Shown here: piece after piece, positions 6,433 through 10,292 of the stretch
Layout: each line of letters starts with the position of its first letter
Position numbering within the stretch: the stretch's first letter is position 1
NCBI GenBank assembly: GCA_030688105.1
Contig: JAUYIV010000371.1
Coordinates: 1 to 10,292 of the forward strand
DNA length: 10,292 nt
Direction: 5' to 3'
From: Actinomycetota bacterium
GTDB lineage: Bacteria; Actinomycetota; Acidimicrobiia; Spongiisociales; UBA11373
The notes under the pieces: generated by a model
What the model was told of the DNA's origin: nothing
Seen by the model: only the letters and a program-made list of their open reading frames with translations
The model's database searches: none
Made by a program: the position numbers and the translations under genes

Positions 6433-6912
6433 TCACCAGATGTCGGCCAGGCGCCGTGCTCTCTGGTCGACCACCGCCTCGAGCAGCTCCTCCACCGGGC
6501 CGTGACCGGGGATCACCGCTCCCGGCCAGGCCTCGGCCAGAGGGGCGAGAACGAAACGCCGGTCCAGCATCCGCGGATGGGGGACCTGCAGCCCCGGTGC
6601 GGCGATCACCGCGTCGGAGTAGAGCAGTAGATCGAGGTCGAGCACCCTCGGCCCCCAACGTTCCCGTCGCTCACGACCCGCGGAGCGCTCGATCTCCAGG
6701 CAACCGTCGAGGAGCGGCCGCGGCCCCAGCACGGTGTGGAGAACCGCGACCGCGTTCAGAAAGTCGCCTTGAGGCGGGCCGCCGACCGGCGCGGTCTCCC
6801 ACAGCGAAGAGGTCGCCAGCACGTCGCCAAGATGCGCCAGGCCCCTGACAGCCGACGAGAGGTTCCCGGCCCGGTCGCCGACGTTCGAGCCCAGCCCGAT
6901 GGCGACTTGCGT
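6433..6912 (-). CDS. folK: HPPK (6-hydroxymethyl-7,8-dihydropterin pyrophosphokinase)
   Basis: FolK transfers pyrophosphate from ATP to 6-hydroxymethyl-dihydropterin, making the substrate of FolP. The body is intact: GLGSNVGDR (6-14), SSLWETAPVG (35-44), the signature RWGPRVLDLDLLLY (85-98) with metal-binding Asp at 92 and 94, and VPHPRMLDRRFVLAPLAE (110-127). The start is abnormal. The frame is open back to about 7125 but contains no ATG, GTG or TTG until the GTG at 6822, which would delete the first 30 residues including GLGSN. The ACG at 6912 sits where an ATG is expected, giving (M)QVAIGLGSN and 159 residues, the same as E. coli FolK. A GGGGG run lies 6 nt upstream, and the upstream gene's TGA is at 6916-6914. 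ACG initiation, a frameshifted fusion to the upstream gene, or a base error are the alternatives. Confidence 0.9.
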   Translation of the reverse strand, partial: TQVAIGLGSNVGDRAGNLSSAVRGLAHLGDVLATSSLWETAPVGGPPQGDFLNAVAVLHTVLGPRPLLDGCLEIERSAGRERRERWGPRVLDLDLLLYSDAVIAAPGLQVPHPRMLDRRFVLAPLAEAWPGAVIPGHGPVEELLEAVVDQRARRLADIW

Positions 6913-6913
6913 T

Positions 6914-7396
6914 TCAGGCCCCCGCGGACTGCGGGATGATCGCTCTCGCCTCGGGCCCGAGGGGCCGCTTGAGGATCTCCTGGACGAGGGCGGTGGCGAC
7001 GATGGGATCGCTGACCCGCCCCGAGTGCACCAGATAACCGGCGAGGACGCCGGCGACGGCGTCGTCGATGATGTCGCGGTGGACGAGCAGGACGGTGCCC
7101 GGCCTCGAGCTGATCTTGCTCATGGTCCGGAAGACCCGACGCACCGATTCGGGCTCCAGCTCCGCGAGCCTTTCGTTGAATGCCTCGATCCCGGCGGCCT
7201 CATAGGCGGCGATGTTCTGGTTGCCCTCGAGGAGCGACAACACCGCGGTGATCCCGGCGTGCTTCAGCCATGTGATCTCCTCCTCGCGCCGGACGCGACG
7301 ATGCTGGAATCCGTAACCGCCGATTCGCTCAGACACCGCCAGCCGCCTCGAGATCACCCAGGTGAAACCGCGAGGTTCGAGTCCGGTCATTATCAT
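6914..7396 (-). CDS. Degenerate dual-specificity (tyrosine) phosphatase-like protein
   Basis: The 160-residue product reads like a compact cysteine-phosphatase fold. An N-terminal FTWVISRRLAVSERIGG (11-27) is followed by EEITWLKHAGITAVLSLLE (39-57), which matches the usual strand before the active site. VLLVHRDIIDD (102-112) then stands where the P-loop HCxxGxxR would be. In this alignment the catalytic Cys is Arg107 and the P-loop Arg is Ala113, while the following AGYL (119-122) fits the family helix. It is therefore probably inactive as a Cys-dependent phosphatase. The ATG at 7396 overlaps the folP TGA as ATGA, and folK starts just after its stop, so it is embedded in the folate operon. 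It occupies the place of folB but has no visible similarity to it. Its function is unknown; a regulatory or substrate-binding role is speculation. Confidence 0.7.
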   Translation of the reverse strand: MIMTGLEPRGFTWVISRRLAVSERIGGYGFQHRRVRREEEITWLKHAGITAVLSLLEGNQNIAAYEAAGIEAFNERLAELEPESVRRVFRTMSKISSRPGTVLLVHRDIIDDAVAGVLAGYLVHSGRVSDPIVATALVQEILKRPLGPEARAIIPQSAGA

Positions 7397-8265
7397 GGGG
7401 CCTTGCCTCTCACGATAGCGTCGGCGATTCGCGCCGAGCGCAGCCCTTCGACCACGTTGTGTACTCGAATGGCGGCGGCTCCGGCGGCGATCGCGAGAGT
7501 GTGCGAGGCCACCGTCGCAGCATCACGCTCCTCTACCGGAATCGGGCCGAGAACCTTCTCGATGAACGACTTCCGAGACGCCCCGACCAGCACGGGATAC
7601 CCTGCGTCCGCCAGCCGCGCCACCCCCGAAGCGAGCAGGTCGAGGTTGTGGGCCAGGGTCTTCCCGAAACCGATGCCCGGATCGATGCAGATCTTCTCGC
7701 GGGATATGCCATCCCCGACCGCCCTGGCGGCACGGTCGAGGAGGTATCCCGAGACGTCGACGACGACGTCTTCGTATCTGGGGTCGGCCTGCATCGTCCG
7801 CGGACTGCCGAGCATGTGCATCAGGACCACACCGGCACCGGACCTGGCCACCAGGGGCGCCATCTCGGGGTCGCCCAGGGCAGAGACGTCGTTGACGGCG
7901 ACTGCCCCGGCGTCGAGAGCGGCCTCAGCCACCGAAGCCTTGGTGGTGTCGATCGACACCGCGATCCCGTCGGCGGCCAGGGCCCGGATGACGGGAACGA
8001 CACGCTCCCTCTCCTCATCGGGGTCCACGGGCTCGGCCCCGGGACGGGTGGACTCGCCGCCCACATCGACGATGTCCGCCCCGTCCGCCGCCATCTGCAG
8101 GCCATGCGCCACGGCGGCGTCGAATTTGAGGAACCGGCCGCCATCCGAGAAGGAGTCCGGAGTCACGTTGAGGATCCCCATCACGATGGTGTGATCGGCG
8201 TTGGACAGGGTTCTCCCGGCTGCGACCTCCCAAAGCGCAGGCTCGAACCGCCTTCGCAGGTTCAG
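7393..8265 (-). CDS. folP: Dihydropteroate synthase
   Basis: FolP condenses the pterin pyrophosphate made by FolK with p-aminobenzoate to give dihydropteroate, and is the target of sulfonamides. The TIM-barrel motifs are all present (numbered from the chosen start): GILNVTPDSFSDGG (30-43), VDVGGESTRPG (66-76), SIDTTK (104-109), NDVSAL (125-130), DPGIGFGK (195-202), VGASRKSF (227-234) and RVHNV (267-271). The start is ambiguous. No ATG, GTG or TTG exists between a GTG at 8370, deep inside ftsH, and a GTG at 8184 that would remove the conserved W...GRTL lead-in. I chose the CTG at 8265: it overlaps the ftsH TGA as CTGA, has a GGGGG run about 9 nt upstream, and gives a typical 290 residues. The gene is coupled to the next one by ATGA. 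Confidence 0.95.
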   Translation of the reverse strand: MNLRRRFEPALWEVAAGRTLSNADHTIVMGILNVTPDSFSDGGRFLKFDAAVAHGLQMAADGADIVDVGGESTRPGAEPVDPDEERERVVPVIRALAADGIAVSIDTTKASVAEAALDAGAVAVNDVSALGDPEMAPLVARSGAGVVLMHMLGSPRTMQADPRYEDVVVDVSGYLLDRAARAVGDGISREKICIDPGIGFGKTLAHNLDLLASGVARLADAGYPVLVGASRKSFIEKVLGPIPVEERDAATVASHTLAIAAGAAAIRVHNVVEGLRSARIADAIVRGKAP

Positions 8266-10175
8266 GAGGGCTTGCCCCCATCCGAAGTGCTCGCCGCGGC
8301 GATGCCCGGCCGCGCCAGCTCCCCCTTCGGCGCCTGGATCCGCATCGACCCGTTGCTGACGTGCTGCCACTTGGGGACATCGCTCAGGATCTCCACGATG
8401 TCGGCGGCGTACAGGGTCTCTCGCTCCAGCAGCGCGTCGGCGATCCGGTCGAGAGCCTGGCGGTGGGTGGTGAGGATCGCCCGGGCCTCCTCGTGGGCCT
8501 GGGTGATCAGCTTGCGAACCTCCTCGTCGATCATCGCGGCGACCTCGTCGGAGTAGTCGATCGCCCGGTTGTAGTCACGACCCAGGAAGACCTGGCCCTG
8601 CGGTGTCCCGTAGCGCATCGGCCCGAGCCGATCGCTCATCCCGTGCTCCATCACCATCGAACGGGCCATGTCGGTGGCCTGCTCGATGTCGCTGTAGGCG
8701 CCGGTCGACGGGTCGCCGAAGACGATCTCCTCGGCGGTGCGTCCGCCGAGTGACTGGGCGAGGGAGTCGACGAGCTCACTCCGCCGCTGATATGCCTTGT
8801 CCTGAAGCGGCAACGAGCGGGTATAGCCGCCGGCGCGGCCTCGGGGGATGATCGTCACCTTGTGGACCGGATCGGCGTGAGGGAGGGCATGTCCCACCAG
8901 GGCGTGGCCGCCCTCGTGATAGGCGGTGAGCTTCTTCTCCTCGTCGGTCATCACCTTGCTGCGGCGCTCCGGTCCAGCGATGACTCGGTCGATCGCCTCC
9001 TCGAGCTCCGACTGCCCGATCTCGTCCCTGTCGCGGCGTGCGGCGAGCAGCGCCGCCTCGTTGATGGTGTTGGCGAGATCGGCGCCGGTGAATCCCGGAG
9101 TGGAACGGGCGATGACCTTGAGGTCGACGCCCTCGGCGAACGGCTTGCCCTTGGCATGTACCTCGAGGATCTTCTCCCGGCCCTTGATGTCGGGGCGATC
9201 GACGACGATCTGGCGGTCGAACCGGCCGGGGCGCAGCAGGGCCGGGTCAAGGATGTCGGGCCGGTTGGTGGCGGCGATGAGGATGACGCCCGTCTTCACG
9301 TCGAACCCGTCCATCTCGACGAGGAGCTGGTTCAGGGTCTGCTCTCGCTCGTCGTGCCCGCCGCCGAGGCCGGCGCCGCGGTGGCGGCCGACGGCGTCGA
9401 TCTCGTCGACGAAGATGATCGCCGGCGCCTGTGCCTTGGCCTGCTCGAACAGGTCGCGCACCCGGCTGGCGCCGACTCCCACGAACATCTCGACGAAGTC
9501 CGAACCGGAGATCGAGAAGAATGGGACCCCGGCCTCGCCCGCCACCGCACGAGCCAGCAGCGTCTTGCCGGTCCCTGGCGGCCCGTAGAGGAGCACCCCC
9601 TTCGGGATCTTGGCCCCCATGGCCCGGAACTTCTGCGGCTTGGCCAGGAACTCCTTTATCTCGAAGAGCTCCTCGACGGCTTCCTCGGCGCCGGCAACGT
9701 CACTGAAGGTCACCTTGGGCATGTCGCGGGTGATCTGCTTCGCCTTCGCCTTGCCGAAGGACATCACCCGGTTGCCGCCGCCCTGCATCTGCATGAGGAT
9801 GAAGATGAAGACCCCAAATATCAGGATGTACGGCATGATCGCCAGGAACCACTGCCAGATGCCCGGATTCTCGGACTCGATTTCGAGCCTCACCCCGTTC
9901 TCGAGGATCAGCTTGGTCAGGTCGCCCTCGTAGCCGTCGGGGAACGTCGTCTCGAACCGACCGCCGCCCGCATCCTCGGTGTACGACCCGACGATGATGT
10001 TCGACTTCTGCTTTATGGTGACCGACGCCATGTCGCCCGAGGCGAGCTGGGTCTGGAACTCGTCGAGGGTGAGCTCCGCGGGCGCGACCGCCGAGGTCAC
10101 GAAGGTGTTCACCAGCATGATCGCCACCGTGACGACCACCAGGTACACCAGAACGGTGCGGACGGTCTTGCTCAC
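8262..10175 (-). CDS. ftsH: ATP-dependent zinc metalloprotease FtsH
   Basis: FtsH is a membrane-anchored hexameric AAA+ protease that extracts and degrades membrane and regulatory proteins. The 637-residue product shows an N-terminal membrane helix (about 7-27), an extracytoplasmic domain (28-107) and a second helix (108-130). The AAA module carries Walker A GPPGTGKT (198-205), Walker B IIFVDE (253-258) and LLRPGRFDR (313-321), the latter holding the arginine fingers. The zinc protease site is HEGGH (420-424), with a third ligand expected at Asp496 in TGAYSD. All catalytic elements are intact. The start is the GTG at 10175, which begins directly before the first membrane helix. It opens the folate operon and its stop overlaps the likely folP start. 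The C-terminal tail (about 600-637) is variable and polar, as usual. Confidence 0.98.
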   Translation of the reverse strand: MSKTVRTVLVYLVVVTVAIMLVNTFVTSAVAPAELTLDEFQTQLASGDMASVTIKQKSNIIVGSYTEDAGGGRFETTFPDGYEGDLTKLILENGVRLEIESENPGIWQWFLAIMPYILIFGVFIFILMQMQGGGNRVMSFGKAKAKQITRDMPKVTFSDVAGAEEAVEELFEIKEFLAKPQKFRAMGAKIPKGVLLYGPPGTGKTLLARAVAGEAGVPFFSISGSDFVEMFVGVGASRVRDLFEQAKAQAPAIIFVDEIDAVGRHRGAGLGGGHDEREQTLNQLLVEMDGFDVKTGVILIAATNRPDILDPALLRPGRFDRQIVVDRPDIKGREKILEVHAKGKPFAEGVDLKVIARSTPGFTGADLANTINEAALLAARRDRDEIGQSELEEAIDRVIAGPERRSKVMTDEEKKLTAYHEGGHALVGHALPHADPVHKVTIIPRGRAGGYTRSLPLQDKAYQRRSELVDSLAQSLGGRTAEEIVFGDPSTGAYSDIEQATDMARSMVMEHGMSDRLGPMRYGTPQGQVFLGRDYNRAIDYSDEVAAMIDEEVRKLITQAHEEARAILTTHRQALDRIADALLERETLYAADIVEILSDVPKWQHVSNGSMRIQAPKGELARPGIAAASTSDGGKPS

Positions 10176-10213
10176 GAATTCAGTTCCAGTCCGAGAGGAG
10201 CGGGATCGGCGTC

Positions 10214-10219
10214 ATGGTA
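10214..10219 (-). promoter_or_regulatory. Candidate -10 element upstream of ftsH
   Basis: On the minus strand TACCAT at 10219-10214 fits the TANNNT pattern about 38 nt before the ftsH GTG. It is the same type of hexamer (TACCNT) as in the divergent promoter near 5.75 kb. A short palindrome, TCCCG-G-CGGGA (10220-10230), lies immediately upstream. No convincing -35 is seen, so support is weak. Confidence 0.25.
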
Positions 10220-10270
10220 TCCCGGCGGGACGCCTATGGCGGGTCGCTTCCTTCTATCGCGGCCGACGTC

Positions 10271-10292
10271 GTTGCCCGTTACCCGTTACCCG
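10271..10292. repeat. Heptamer array GTTACCC upstream of ftsH, cut by the window edge
   Basis: GTTGCCC (10271-10277), GTTACCC (10278-10284) and GTTACCC (10285-10291) are consecutive and the next unit begins at 10292, so the array continues outside. The consensus GTYRCCC also covers the lysS-leader unit GTCGCCC, so these two arrays may share an origin. It lies about 95 bp upstream of the ftsH start. Confidence 0.75.

Overview
This is a GC-rich chromosomal segment of a probable actinomycete (Actinomycetota), most likely an Acidimicrobiia-like lineage. The basis is the gene order, the strong G/C bias at third codon positions, frequent GTG starts and actinobacterial families such as DUF4328 with a Septum_form-like domain. 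Class-level placement is inference. The segment is a variant of the familiar actinobacterial ftsH-fol-pan-coaX-lysS neighbourhood. All genes lie on the minus strand except one.

Read in the direction of transcription (right to left), the first block is ftsH (membrane AAA+ zinc protease), folP (dihydropteroate synthase), a degenerate dual-specificity-phosphatase-like gene, and folK (HPPK). Neighbouring genes overlap by 4 nt or are one base apart, so this looks like one translationally coupled operon. FolP and FolK make consecutive pterin-pathway intermediates. folE and folB, usual members of this cluster, are absent, and the phosphatase-like gene occupies the slot where folB is commonly found. 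Two starts are unusual: folP appears to start at a CTG overlapping the ftsH stop, and folK has no ATG, GTG or TTG that would preserve its N-terminus (ACG is the best candidate).

The middle (about 4.4-6.4 kb) holds a divergent pair that interrupts the fol and pan parts: a plus-strand LURP-one/scramblase-like protein and a minus-strand membrane protein joining DUF4328 to a Septum_form-like domain. Their 70-bp intergenic region carries a perfect 10-bp inverted repeat whose arms each contain a TACCGT -10-like element, one facing each gene.

The left part runs DUF2520 oxidoreductase-like protein, panC, coaX and lysS. This covers coenzyme A precursor synthesis (pantoate to pantothenate, then phosphopantothenate) plus lysyl-tRNA synthetase. 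panD and panB are not in the window.

The most striking structure outside genes is a set of short tandem repeats with a 7-bp (once 8-bp) period. Most gaps of useful size contain one, each with a different unit: GGCCGACR, GTCGCCC, GCTGGAG, TTCACAG, AGTCAAG and GTTACCC. They sit right against stop or start codons. I see no rRNA, tRNA, CRISPR array, insertion sequence or phage gene.
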